Position numbers and translations under genes: made by a program. 64,000 nt of DNA from Chloroflexota bacterium. GTDB lineage: Bacteria > Chloroflexota > Anaerolineae > Aggregatilineales > Phototrophicaceae. The stretch is from NCBI GenBank assembly GCA_016223085.1, contig JACRPS010000029.1:62001-126000 (forward strand), written 5' to 3'. How positions within the stretch are numbered: position 1 is the first letter of the stretch; every line of letters starts with the position of its first letter. A model generated the notes under the pieces. That model searched no databases. It was not told where the DNA came from and was given only the letters and a program-made list of their open reading frames with translations. Of the stretch, positions 1 through 7,874 are shown in pieces.

Positions 1-461
1 ATCCCACCTTCGTCAGCGACGCGACGGCGGATGACGTGCGCTGGCTCATCGCCTGGCTGCAAACCGGCCAGCATGGCGAACATGCCGCCGGGCTGGGCCA
101 GCGTATGTTTTCGGCGCTGCAACGGGGACGGCTGCGCCTTGCTCCAGACGGGTACTGGAACAGCGCCTATGTGCTGCGGGACATGCCACGCCGCCTGACC
201 GAAACGTTTCGCGGCGCGCGTCTGGTGCTCATCAAGGGCGACGCCAATTACCGCCGCCTGGCCGGTGACGCCATCTGGCCGCTGGAAACGCCGTTTGCCG
301 ACATGGTGTCGTATTTCCCCGCGCCGGTTGCGGCGCTGCGCACGCTTAAGAGCGACACGCTGACCGGGCTACCGCCGGGACTGGCCGCGCAACTCGACGC
401 GGCGGACCCGGACTGGCGCGCCAACGGGCGGCGCGGCGTGGTGCAGGCGTGGCTGGGGTAA
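1..461 (+). CDS. ARMT1-like damage-control phosphatase (DUF89), C-terminal part, cut by window edge
   Basis: The frame is open from the first bases, so only the C-terminal ~150 residues are present. Visible motifs are FVSDATADD near the edge, then KGDANYRRLAGD, PFADMVSYFPAPVAALRTLK and a closing region ending PDWRANGRRGVVQAW. These follow the end of the eukaryotic-type ARMT1 branch of DUF89 (KGDxNYRxLxGD, PxxxLRTLK, WxxxGxxGVxQ). Members of this family are metal-dependent phosphatases that clear damaged phosphometabolites. The KGD and RTLK segments belong to the substrate and metal pocket of the family. The exact substrate cannot be told from this fragment. A pentapeptide gene starts 4 bases after its stop, suggesting co-transcription. 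Confidence 0.85.
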   Translation, partial: PTFVSDATADDVRWLIAWLQTGQHGEHAAGLGQRMFSALQRGRLRLAPDGYWNSAYVLRDMPRRLTETFRGARLVLIKGDANYRRLAGDAIWPLETPFADMVSYFPAPVAALRTLKSDTLTGLPPGLAAQLDAADPDWRANGRRGVVQAWLG

Positions 462-465
462 AGGT

Positions 466-1065
466 ATGGACTTCAGCGCGCAGACCGAATACGACGACCG
501 GAAATGGACGGGGTTAAACGCTGCCGGGCAGGTCATCCGGTTCAACAATTTCTACAACTGCCACTTCGTCCAGTGTAACTTTCACGAAACGCAGATGGTG
601 GAATGCCGCTTTAAGAACTGTATCTTTATCCGGTGCGATTTAAGCCTCATGTCGGTCAAGGATTGTTCGTTTTCAGAGGCTCGGTTCGAGGACTCGCAGC
701 TTTCCGGCGTGAACTGGAGCGAGGCGGTCTGGGATAAACGCGGCGTCCTAAACTCCGTGCATTTCACCAACTGCGGCCTGAACTATTCCACCTTCTTCGG
801 CATCACGCTGCGAAAAATGACCCTCACGTGCTGCGTGGCAAAAGACGTGGATTTCGGCGAGTCCGACCTGACCGGCGCGAACTGCGCCGGCACGGATTTC
901 ACCGACAGCCGCTTTTTTCATACCAACCTGACCGAAGCCGATTTTACCGGAGCGACCAACTACCGCATTTCTGCCAGCGTCAATACCTTAAAAAAGACCC
1001 GCTTTTCCCTGCCGGAAGCGATGTCCCTGCTCTACAGTCTCGATATTGTGCTGGTAGAAGCGTAA
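466..1065 (+). CDS. pentapeptide-repeat protein
   Basis: This 199-residue protein is built almost wholly of degenerate A(D/N)LXX-type repeats, clearest in the second half (for example SDLTGANCAGTDF and TNLTEADFTGAT). Such repeats fold into a right-handed quadrilateral beta helix. The first half is unusually rich in cysteine and phenylalanine (repeating NCHFVQCNF-like units), a common variant. There is no signal peptide or membrane segment, so it is probably cytoplasmic. Quinolone-resistance proteins of the Qnr/YjbI kind share the fold, but nothing here supports that role. The ATG lies 4 bases after the stop of the ARMT1-like gene, which suggests one operon. The function is unknown. Confidence 0.85.
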   Translation: MDFSAQTEYDDRKWTGLNAAGQVIRFNNFYNCHFVQCNFHETQMVECRFKNCIFIRCDLSLMSVKDCSFSEARFEDSQLSGVNWSEAVWDKRGVLNSVHFTNCGLNYSTFFGITLRKMTLTCCVAKDVDFGESDLTGANCAGTDFTDSRFFHTNLTEADFTGATNYRISASVNTLKKTRFSLPEAMSLLYSLDIVLVEA

Positions 1066-1183
1066 GTCCGTGTTTCGACACGCTGGGCGACAAGGCAGAA
1101 ATGTCCGCCTCTACACCTCTTTTTGAACAAATTTTCGCTTTTAAGCGTATAAGAGGAGAGTGCTGGTTACGGGGCTTTTCCGC

Positions 1184-1375
1184 ATGAAACTGTATCGCGG
1201 CTGCATGATGGCCTTCTTCGGCCTGCTCCTCGTACTGCTTTCCCTCGCGCTCAGCCGGGCCTATGGCATTGTCGGACTGATGCTGCCGTCGCTGGTGTTT
1301 GGTTTCACCTACCTGTGGGTGGACAGTTTCCTGGCGGAACTGATTCGCTGGGATGAAGACCGCAACCGGGGTTAA
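1184..1375 (+). CDS. small two-helix membrane protein
   Basis: A 63-residue product starts MKLYRGCMMAFF and holds two hydrophobic stretches (about residues 7-28 and 31-48) followed by a charged tail ending RWDEDRNRG. A GTG 24 bases upstream would add eight residues, but the AGGAG before it sits too close to work well. I recognise no family. Its place just before a row of 2TM-domain genes and its similar size hint at a relation, yet it lacks the shared DGEL tail of those proteins. It could still be a chance ORF, although hydrophobicity and codon use look natural. Confidence 0.5.
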   Translation: MKLYRGCMMAFFGLLLVLLSLALSRAYGIVGLMLPSLVFGFTYLWVDSFLAELIRWDEDRNRG

Positions 1376-1435
1376 TCGTACAACTTTGCCGGTCTTTTTA
1401 CGTACAATGAAATAGGAGTATTGCGCCGGTCCGCT

Positions 1436-1463
1436 GTAGGGACGAGGCCTGCCTCGTCCCTAT
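1436..1463. repeat. solitary GTAGGG palindrome
   Basis: A near-perfect 28-bp palindrome has arms GTAGGGACGAGGC and its complement GCCTCGTCCCTA. It stands between two genes and belongs to the window-wide family of GTAGGG...CCCTAC palindromes. Confidence 0.85.
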
Positions 1464-1494
1464 AAAAGAAAAGATTGGTACACGGGGAACGCTG

Positions 1495-1875
1495 ATGGAC
1501 GACGAACGCTATCAGGCCGCGCGCCGCCGGGTGATCGGGCGGCTGTTCTGGCGGCTGACGTTTTTCCTCGATTTGATTTTCTTCCTCCTGCTGATGTACG
1601 TGCTGTGGCTGAGCGTCGGCAGAACGCCTGAATCCGAAGACAATCTGGGCGCGCTGTTTGCCACCTTCATCTTTGGCAGCGGCCTGCTGGTCCATGGCGC
1701 GCTGGCGTTTAACGTGTTTGGCCGGCTAATTGACCGCGCCACCCGCCGCGAACTGGAACGCGACCAGCCGGAGGAAAAACCCAAACGCAAGCGGCTGCAA
1801 CTGGCCGACGATGGCGAAGTTGTCGCACTGGTGGATGATGAGTCTGAGTCGCAGGAGAGCCGTTATGCGCGATGA
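1495..1875 (+). CDS. 2TM-domain protein, first of the tandem array
   Basis: The 126-residue product has a basic N-terminal helix (MDDERYQAARRRV), two transmembrane helices at about 17-41 and 52-78, a short amphipathic Arg/Glu-rich helix, and the tail KRKRLQLADDGEVVALVDDE. The two-helix layout matches the 2TM domain found C-terminal to some bacterial sensor kinases. The tail matches the K-R-x(3)-L-S/T-x-D/E-G-E-L pattern of its neighbours but has Ala where they have Ser or Thr. The stop overlaps the start of the next paralogue by 11 bases, so translation is probably coupled. The function is unknown. Confidence 0.85.
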   Translation: MDDERYQAARRRVIGRLFWRLTFFLDLIFFLLLMYVLWLSVGRTPESEDNLGALFATFIFGSGLLVHGALAFNVFGRLIDRATRRELERDQPEEKPKRKRLQLADDGEVVALVDDESESQESRYAR

Positions 1876-2347
1876 TAACCTGGACTACGCCGCCATCCGC
1901 CGTCAGGTGGAAGCCGAACTCCAGCAGAAGCGCTTCCAGCGGCAGCTTGTATTGTTCCTGTTGAGTGGTTTTATCTTCCTGCTGTTTTTAGTGATGGTTC
2001 TGCTGGCGCTGCCTGATTCCATGGACTCGGTTGTCATAAACCGCGACAGCCTGCTGTCGGTGGTGTATTTTCTGGCGGCAGGCTGGGTCGTTGCCCTGGT
2101 TTTCCATGCCCTGTCCACCTTCCTCGTTAATTCGCCGGGTTGGGCGCGGAAGATGCGGCGGCGGCTGACGGCGCAAGCCCTGGAAGACACGCTGTTTGAC
2201 CAGCGTGAGGGTTTAGCCGAACTGTCAGCGCACAAAATCAAACGCCAGCCCGGCAGTACCCTGCGCCTGTCCGATGAGGGCGAGCTGCTGGACATTGTCG
2301 AAGATCGCTGGCAGGACGACCCGAAACGTGAGGAACGACATGCGTGA
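1865..2347 (+). CDS. 2TM-domain protein, MRDDNLDY paralogue 1
   Basis: The start is the ATG of MRDDNLDYAAIRRQVEAEL, because the same N-terminus opens the next two genes; an upstream open frame is only the shadow of the previous gene. The product has 160 residues: a charged amphipathic N-terminal helix, TM helices at roughly 27-50 and 66-92, a basic connecting helix and the tail TLRLSDEGELLDIVEDRW. It overlaps the preceding gene by 11 bases and the next by 8, so the array is a tightly coupled operon. Repeated duplication of one ancestral gene is the simplest origin. The function is not known. Confidence 0.88.
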   Translation: MRDDNLDYAAIRRQVEAELQQKRFQRQLVLFLLSGFIFLLFLVMVLLALPDSMDSVVINRDSLLSVVYFLAAGWVVALVFHALSTFLVNSPGWARKMRRRLTAQALEDTLFDQREGLAELSAHKIKRQPGSTLRLSDEGELLDIVEDRWQDDPKREERHA

Positions 2348-2834
2348 CGATAACCTGGACTATACAGCGATTCGCCGGCGGGTTGAAATCGAACTGCAAC
2401 AGGAGCGCCGCCGGGGACAAACTATCCTGTTTGCGATCAATGTCTTTTTACTCTGCTTTTTTATGCTGCTGACGTGGGTCATCATCCCGAACACAAGTGT
2501 TACGATAACCAGTTCTGATTATTTCGGCACTATGACGGCGATCTATAATGCATGGGCTGCAAAGGTTTTGTTGTCGGTCGGCTGGACAATTGGGCTGCTG
2601 TTGCACGGGCTGGCGGCTTATGCTAACAGCTCGAACGGGTGGATAGACAGATACCGCCGCCGGCTGCTGGCACGGGAAATCGAATTCGCGCGGCTGGGTA
2701 TTGATGAGGATCGCCTGAACGAATCGGCGCCGGTTGGAAAAGCAAAGCGCGGGCCCCTGGAATTGAGCGAAGACGGTGAGATGATCGAAGTTCAGGAGAA
2801 TGAACCGGAGGCAAATAGAAGTCATCATGCGTGA
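2340..2834 (+). CDS. 2TM-domain protein, MRDDNLDY paralogue 2
   Basis: This 164-residue protein starts MRDDNLDYTAIRRRVEIELQ and is closely related to the genes on either side. Two TM helices (about 29-50 and 68-90) are followed by a basic helix (RRRLLAREIEFARLG) and the conserved tail LELSEDGEMIEVQENE. AGGAAC lies a few bases before the ATG. It overlaps the previous gene by 8 bases and the following gene by 8 bases. The loop between the helices is the most variable part of the family. The tail serine sits in an acidic context, as in the fused kinase downstream. Confidence 0.88.
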   Translation: MRDDNLDYTAIRRRVEIELQQERRRGQTILFAINVFLLCFFMLLTWVIIPNTSVTITSSDYFGTMTAIYNAWAAKVLLSVGWTIGLLLHGLAAYANSSNGWIDRYRRRLLAREIEFARLGIDEDRLNESAPVGKAKRGPLELSEDGEMIEVQENEPEANRSHHA

Positions 2835-3300
2835 CGATAATCTGGATTACACGGCCATCCGCCGCCGGGTTGAGGTTGAATTACAGCAGCAGCGCCGCAA
2901 GGGGCAGATTGCCCTGTTCGTGGTGAACTGTCTGATCTTTTTTATCTTCATGCTGGTGACGTGGGTACTGGTGCCCGATACGTCGGCCAACTTCACGCTG
3001 ACGGACGATATGCTCGCGGCGATGATTATGCTGTCGGTCGGCTGGGCGACCGGGTTGTTCCTGCATGGGATGGCGGCCTTTGGCATCGGCTCAAAAAGCT
3101 GGACCGACCAGCGGCGCAAGCAGTTGTTGCTGCGCGAGGTAGAATACGCCCGGTTGGGGCTGGACGATGCTATGCTGGACGAGCCGGCTGAAAAGACCAA
3201 ACGCAGCGGCAAACTGCGCCTGTCTGACGAGGGCGAACTGCTGGACATCGTGGAAGAGGATTATGCCGCTGAAGAACCCCGCCAGCAGCGCCGTCGCTAG
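2827..3300 (+). CDS. 2TM-domain protein, MRDDNLDY paralogue 3
   Basis: The 157-residue product begins MRDDNLDYTAIRRRVEVELQ, nearly identical to the previous paralogue over the first 25 residues. It has two TM helices (about 29-50 and 61-83), a basic helix (RRKQLLLREVEYARLGLDD) and the tail LRLSDEGELLDIVEED. The high N-terminal identity points to recent duplication. Overlap with the upstream gene is 8 bases; the next gene begins 18 bases after its stop with a clear AGGGAGG site. Confidence 0.88.
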   Translation: MRDDNLDYTAIRRRVEVELQQQRRKGQIALFVVNCLIFFIFMLVTWVLVPDTSANFTLTDDMLAAMIMLSVGWATGLFLHGMAAFGIGSKSWTDQRRKQLLLREVEYARLGLDDAMLDEPAEKTKRSGKLRLSDEGELLDIVEEDYAAEEPRQQRRR

Positions 3301-3318
3301 GCAGGTAGGGAGGCAGCC

Positions 3319-3831
3319 ATGCTCGTGATCGGCATCGCCGAAATTATCATCATTACGATTATCGCCATTGGCGCTTTGATGCTGGCACTGGGGCTGGCAC
3401 GGGCGCTGGGCGCGGGCAAAAACCGGTCCCAGTCCAATCGTGTCACCGCCGACGTGGCTGCCGGCGCGGACTTCGACGGTATTCGCACCCGCATCGAACG
3501 CCGCTACCGGCGGCGCTTTGAACTGGCGGCACATGTTGTCTTTTACGTGTTTATCGTCGGCGGATTATGGCTGCTGCGGATGCCCCCGCCGGCGCTGCCG
3601 CTGCTGGCCGGTGTCTGGGCGCTGGTGCTGGCGCTGCACGCGCTGCAATTTATCTTCGCGGAATTCACCGACCGGGCGATTGAGCGCGAAATCGAGCGCG
3701 AACGGGCGCGGGTGTACGGCAGTGATAAACCGAAGCGCGACCGGAAGGTACGCCTGTCCGACGAGGGTGAACTGATTGACGTGGCAGAAGACGAGTGGGA
3801 CGACGGCGACCAGCAGCAGCGCCGGCGTTAG
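3319..3831 (+). CDS. 2TM-domain protein with an extra N-terminal membrane anchor
   Basis: The 170-residue product adds a membrane helix (MLVIGIAEIIIITIIAIGAL) before the usual block of basic helix, two TM helices (about 70-88 and 91-112), EREIERERA helix and tail VRLSDEGELIDVAEDEW. The AGGGAGG site 8 bases before the ATG fixes the start. The KPKRDRKVRL segment before the tail is nearly the same as the KPKRDRRVRL of the fused kinase that follows, so this gene is the closest relative of the kinase C-terminus. The three-helix architecture is unlike its neighbours. Confidence 0.85.
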   Translation: MLVIGIAEIIIITIIAIGALMLALGLARALGAGKNRSQSNRVTADVAAGADFDGIRTRIERRYRRRFELAAHVVFYVFIVGGLWLLRMPPPALPLLAGVWALVLALHALQFIFAEFTDRAIEREIERERARVYGSDKPKRDRKVRLSDEGELIDVAEDEWDDGDQQQRRR

Positions 3832-3904
3832 TTTCCCTTTTGAATGCCCCGTTCGTGGTTTATAATGCGTTTGAACACATACACTGGATTTTTCTGGGGG
3901 CGCT

Positions 3905-5512
3905 ATGGCGCTGGTTGAAGGGCAGATGCTTGGCCCGTATAAAATCGTGGGGCAGCTTGGGCAGGGCGGCATGGCGACCGTGTATAAGGCGCATCATGCC
4001 AGACTCGACCGCTATGTTGCCGTTAAGGTGATGCACCAGGCCTTCCTGCAGGACCCCAATTTTCACAGCCGGTTTGAACGCGAAGCGCAGATTGTCGCCC
4101 GGCTGGAACATCCCCACATCGTGCCGGTGTACGACTACGCTGAAACCGAAGGCCAGCCCTATCTGGTCATGAAATACGTCGAAGGGCGCACGCTGAAAGG
4201 GCTGCTGGCCGAAGGCCGCCTGTCGCTCGACCGGATTGTGCAGATTATGACGCCGATTGCCGACGCGCTGACCTACGCCCACCAGCACGGGGTTTTGCAC
4301 CGCGACATCAAGCCATCGAATATCGTGATTGACGCCGCCGGCACGCCCTACCTGACCGACTTCGGCCTGGCGCGGATCGCGCAGTCGGGCGAAAGCACGA
4401 TGAGCCATGACATGATTCTGGGCACGCCGCAGTATATCTCGCCGGAGCAGGCGCGCGGCGAACGCGACCTGGACGCCCGCACCGACGTGTACTCGTTTGG
4501 CGTGATTCTGTACGAACTGGTGGTGGGGCGCGTGCCGTTTAACGCCGATACCCCCTACGCCATCGTCCATGACCATATTTACAGCCCGCTGCCCGCGCCC
4601 AGCAGCCTGAACCCGGACATTCCGCCAGCGGTCGAGCGCGTGCTGGTGAAGGCGCTGGCGAAAACCCCGGCGGAGCGATACGCCACCCCTAACGACCTGA
4701 TGCAGGACTTCCGGCAGGCGCTCAACGAATCCGGCCTGCGGGCGCTGCCCAGCGCGCACGTCTGGACGCAGGATGAAGCGCCGCGCCTGATGGACGACGC
4801 GCCCACGATCACCGACCAGCAGCCGCGCCCGGCGGAAACACCCGGTAAGCCGGGGCGCTACGTCTCCATTCCCGCGCCGGTGCCGCCCAGGCCGCCGCAG
4901 CCGCCGCAGGTGGAAGCCCGCTGGGACATGGGCAACGTGAAGTGGGATGAAGTTGGGCGCAAGATCGAAGACAGCGTGAAGCGTGGCAGCGGCGTCGTCG
5001 CCGAGATCGCCCGGTCCATTCAGGAAGCGGTGGACGAAAACCGGAAGCCGGTCAGCGACGAGGAACGCATCCGCCGCAGGATTCAGAAACGCTACGAGGA
5101 ACGTACCGGCCTTATCATTCACCTGACCATCTACATCGTGATGCAGTTGGTCTTCTGGGGTATGTGGGCCAATTCGCAGGATTTGTTTGCCACCCTGCTC
5201 GCCGGGAACCCGGTTCCCTTTGCAATGTTGGACTTCCCCTGGCCGGCGATTGTGACGTTCTTCTGGGGCATCGGCGTCTTTGCCAACATCATGGATTATT
5301 ACAACAAGTACGGCGCCGGCGCGGAAAAACGCGAACGGCTGATCCAGGAGGAACTGGAACGCGAACGCCAGCGCAAGCTGGAAGCCTACTACGACGAGAA
5401 GCCGAAACGCGACCGGCGCGTTCGGCTAACTGAAGACGGCGAACTGGAAGACGTGCCGGAAGACGACTACGCCGACACCTCCAAACCCAAACGCGGGCGG
5501 CGCGGGCGGTAG
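3905..5512 (+). CDS. Ser/Thr protein kinase with C-terminal 2TM domain
   Basis: A PknB-type kinase domain fills residues 1-280. The glycine loop GQGGMATV is at 19-26, the ATP lysine K41 lies in VAVKV, the catalytic loop HRDIKPSN is at 132-139, DFG at 152-154, and GTPQYISPEQ at 173-182. A proline-rich linker follows, then a 2TM domain (helices about 400-425 and 440-465), an Arg/Glu helix and the tail KRDRRVRLTEDGELEDVPEDD. The C-terminal half is therefore a copy of the small neighbouring proteins. This replaces the extracellular PASTA sensor of PknB. Inference: the small proteins dimerise with the kinase through the 2TM domain or present the Ser/Thr tail to it. All catalytic residues are intact. 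A TATAAT lies at 3861. Confidence 0.93.
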   Translation: MALVEGQMLGPYKIVGQLGQGGMATVYKAHHARLDRYVAVKVMHQAFLQDPNFHSRFEREAQIVARLEHPHIVPVYDYAETEGQPYLVMKYVEGRTLKGLLAEGRLSLDRIVQIMTPIADALTYAHQHGVLHRDIKPSNIVIDAAGTPYLTDFGLARIAQSGESTMSHDMILGTPQYISPEQARGERDLDARTDVYSFGVILYELVVGRVPFNADTPYAIVHDHIYSPLPAPSSLNPDIPPAVERVLVKALAKTPAERYATPNDLMQDFRQALNESGLRALPSAHVWTQDEAPRLMDDAPTITDQQPRPAETPGKPGRYVSIPAPVPPRPPQPPQVEARWDMGNVKWDEVGRKIEDSVKRGSGVVAEIARSIQEAVDENRKPVSDEERIRRRIQKRYEERTGLIIHLTIYIVMQLVFWGMWANSQDLFATLLAGNPVPFAMLDFPWPAIVTFFWGIGVFANIMDYYNKYGAGAEKRERLIQEELERERQRKLEAYYDEKPKRDRRVRLTEDGELEDVPEDDYADTSKPKRGRRGR

Positions 5513-5857
5513 CGAATTTGCCGTAGGGACGAGTCATCCTCATCCTATGCGCACCAAGTTAAGCGTTCTGCGCCGCCAGGGGCTGGAAGTCCCCCAGCTA
5601 ACTTGTCACGGTAAGCCCGCTGGAAGCGGGCTGAAGAACACCTCTAACTCGTCTTGCCAGCCACCTCGCAGGTGGCTTTTTTCGTCCAGCCGTCCCGCTT
5701 TCAGCGTCCGGCGTGGCACATCGAGTCCTTAACGAGTGCAACTGGGATGAGTCACCCTCGCCCCTGCAAACACCCGCGTTCGCATAACACGCTACAACTT
5801 TTCACCCCCCGGCGCGTATTAGACCATAGCGATGCCGTTTGAGAGGGAGAGTACGCC
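5513..5857. repeat. gene-free stretch with a cluster of hairpins
   Basis: No gene is visible in these 345 bases. The stretch holds a decayed GTAGGG palindrome near 5521 and three consecutive hairpins: around 5577-5600 (CAGGGGCTGGAAGTCCCCCAG), 5611-5632 (AGCCCGCTGGAAGCGGGCT) and 5659-5682. The repeated design (arm, GAAG-type loop, arm) resembles REP-like elements; a similar unit is seen near 22180. Confidence 0.6.
5659..5682 (+). terminator. probable rho-independent terminator
   Basis: A stem AGCCACCT with loop CGC and AGGTGGCT is followed by six T residues. It would end transcription coming from the kinase gene, about 150 bases after its stop. It may equally be one member of the local hairpin cluster. 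Confidence 0.55.
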
Positions 5858-6265
5858 ATGCCTGATGATCTGAACGACTACCGCGAAATCCGCCGGCGTG
5901 TCGAACGCCTGTACAATGCTCGCAAGGAAATCTTTATCCACACGGCGGTTTTTGCCATCATCAATGTGCTGCTGTGGCTGGTCTGGCGGTCTACCGATTT
6001 GTTCACCAGCATCAGTGCCATGTGGCTGCTGCTGATTACCGGCGGCTGGGGCGCGGGTTATATCGCCCACCTGATTGATTACCTGATGAAAGAGGCCAGC
6101 GAGCGCGCGGTGGAACGGGAAATCGAACGCGAACGCGCCTGGCGCGCCGGCACGCTGGACGAAAAGCCAAAGCGTGACCAGCATGCCCGCCTGACCGCCG
6201 ATGGCGAACTGGAGATCATCACGGCAGACGAGGAATATGAGGAACGCGCCCGCAAACGGCGCTAA
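5858..6265 (+). CDS. 2TM-domain protein, last of the array
   Basis: The 135-residue product starts MPDDLNDYREIRRRVERLYN, a looser version of the MRDDNLDY start. TM helices lie at about 26-46 and 52-74, then EREIERERAWRAG and the tail KRDQHARLTADGELEIITADEEY. GAGAGGGAGAG precedes the ATG by a few bases. It stands apart from the main cluster behind a terminator-like hairpin and so probably has its own promoter. The tail keeps a Thr before the DGEL motif, as the kinase does. Confidence 0.87.
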   Translation: MPDDLNDYREIRRRVERLYNARKEIFIHTAVFAIINVLLWLVWRSTDLFTSISAMWLLLITGGWGAGYIAHLIDYLMKEASERAVEREIERERAWRAGTLDEKPKRDQHARLTADGELEIITADEEYEERARKRR

Positions 6266-6364
6266 CGCGGCGTTTTCCTAACCGTATCCCAACGATGGGT
6301 TCGCCTAAAATTGAAAACCGACTACAATGGGGGAAAGTGGTTTACAGGTAGGGAGAATCCCCCG

Positions 6365-6979
6365 ATGGTTACGAACCCGGTTGCCATCATGCGGCGCGAA
6401 AACGCGCGGTTGCAGGCCGAAAACGAACGGCTGGAAGAAGAACTGCACAACCTGCGCGACTTCGTGCAAATCCTGAATGATCTGGCGCTGGCGACCAAAA
6501 ACGTCACCAGCGACGACGAACTGCTGCCCCTGCTGGAACGCATCTTCACCAAGGCGCTGAAGCTGCTTAACGCGCCGGACGGTTCGCTGATGCTGCTGGA
6601 CGACGAGAGCAACGAACTGGTGTTTGTGCTGGTCAAAGGCGCGCTGGCGGCCAACCTGAAAGGCTATCGCATTCCGGCCAACGAGGGCATCGCCGGCTGG
6701 GTCATCCAGAACGCCGAACCGGCGCTGGTGCGCGACGTGCGCCGCGACCCGCGTTTTTCGCACACGGTGGACGAGCAGTTCACGTTCCATACCCAGTCCA
6801 TTGTTGCCGCGCCGCTGATCGGCGACCGCAAGGTATATGGTGTGATCGAGGCGCTCAACAAACCCGGCGACGAACCCTTCAGCGACTCTGATCTGGCGCT
6901 GCTGGGACTGCTGTGCCGCTTCGCCGGGGAAGCGCTGGCCGATATTGAGCGCCTTAGCCCGCCGGAAAAGACGACCTGA
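6365..6979 (+). CDS. GAF-domain protein
   Basis: I chose the ATG with GGGAG 9 bases upstream; an earlier TTG would add 18 poorly convincing residues. The 204-residue product opens with a coiled coil (about residues 10-35, heptads in NARLQAENERLEEELHNL), then one GAF domain to residue 190. Family features include PANEGIAGWVIQNAEP, VRDVRRDPRFS and SIVAAPLIGDRKVYGVIEALNK, the pattern of GAF domains found in phytochrome-like and sensor kinases. No output domain is attached, so it may act as a partner subunit of a kinase. The ligand is unknown. Confidence 0.88.
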   Translation: MVTNPVAIMRRENARLQAENERLEEELHNLRDFVQILNDLALATKNVTSDDELLPLLERIFTKALKLLNAPDGSLMLLDDESNELVFVLVKGALAANLKGYRIPANEGIAGWVIQNAEPALVRDVRRDPRFSHTVDEQFTFHTQSIVAAPLIGDRKVYGVIEALNKPGDEPFSDSDLALLGLLCRFAGEALADIERLSPPEKTT

Positions 6980-7000
6980 TCTGTCCAATCTATCCCCCGA

Positions 7001-7801
7001 TCACTGGCATGTCGCGGGCAGCGGCGCGTTGGGGTCGGGCGGCGTAGTGACGATGCTGACGGTCGCTTCTGGATAAAGCGACTTCACGAAGTTTTGAATC
7101 ACGGTGTGCGCCTGCGCCTGCACATCGTTTAAGATGCCTTCTTCCAGCGCGCGGGCGCGGAACTGCTGCACCGCAAACCGCCGCCCCTCGACCACGAGTT
7201 CCGGCGCGCTGCGGGAGAACACCCCCGTTTCCATCGAAGCGATATACGATTCCTGCTCGTTGACAAAACAGTCCTGAAGCTGCGGCGGTGGCAGCCGCAC
7301 CGTGATCGTGTCGCCGTCCTGCGTCACATCGTCCGGGCCGATCTGGCTAAGGTCAATACCGGCATTCACGTGGCCGACCGCGACCATCACCTGCTTTTCG
7401 CCATACAACAGCTTAAGAATGTCCGGCATGTCACGTTCGCTGGTAACAAGGCTGGAGTAGTTGTAACGCACGGTCGTAAGCTGTGACATGCCCTGAATGC
7501 TGTCCAGCGCCAGTTGAATATTCACCAGCACCGGCGCGTTAAACATATTCTGGATGCCGCCGATGATGCCGTTGATCGAGATCGTTCCGGCCAGCAGCAG
7601 CGCCACGATGGGGACAATCAGCACCACCAGGCAGCCGAGCGCCCCCAGCACCCCCCAGCCACAACCTGAACAACCCCGGCGTTCCGGCGCAGCGTCCCCG
7701 GCGTAGGGTGACGGCAGCGAGGCCGGGGGCGGCGCGGGCGGCAGTTCCGGCACGACGGAGGGCGGGGTGTCGCTGGCGGGTGGTGTACGCGGTTCGGCCA
7801 T
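7001..7801 (-). CDS. membrane-anchored DUF4230-type protein
   Basis: A 266-residue product has a proline-rich cytoplasmic N-terminus (to ~45), one TM helix (about 48-72) and an extracytoplasmic domain. That domain contains NAGIDLSQIGPDDVTQDGDT and ITVRLPPPQL, which fit the DUF4230 core (xGxDLSxIxxxDVxxxGDxIxVxLP). AGGAGA lies 6 bases before the ATG. The next minus-strand gene upstream is a paralogue with the same layout, including an INGIIGGIQNMF segment after the helix. The function of the family is unknown; a role at the outer membrane face is inference. Confidence 0.75.
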   Translation of the reverse strand: MAEPRTPPASDTPPSVVPELPPAPPPASLPSPYAGDAAPERRGCSGCGWGVLGALGCLVVLIVPIVALLLAGTISINGIIGGIQNMFNAPVLVNIQLALDSIQGMSQLTTVRYNYSSLVTSERDMPDILKLLYGEKQVMVAVGHVNAGIDLSQIGPDDVTQDGDTITVRLPPPQLQDCFVNEQESYIASMETGVFSRSAPELVVEGRRFAVQQFRARALEEGILNDVQAQAHTVIQNFVKSLYPEATVSIVTTPPDPNAPLPATCQ

Positions 7802-7874
7802 TGCATCTCCTATCGTTTAGACACGATCACATTATAAAGTGATACGATAGGATAGGCGTAAACGTTGCACACGA

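Noticed and set aside
828-1187. 119-codon frame overlapping the pentapeptide gene
   Set aside because: It is an out-of-frame shadow of the repeat-built gene.
3860-5122. 420-codon minus-strand frame opposite the Ser/Thr kinase
   Set aside because: It is the mirror of a GC-rich gene with clear kinase motifs; the translation is His/Arg/Val-rich and without domains.
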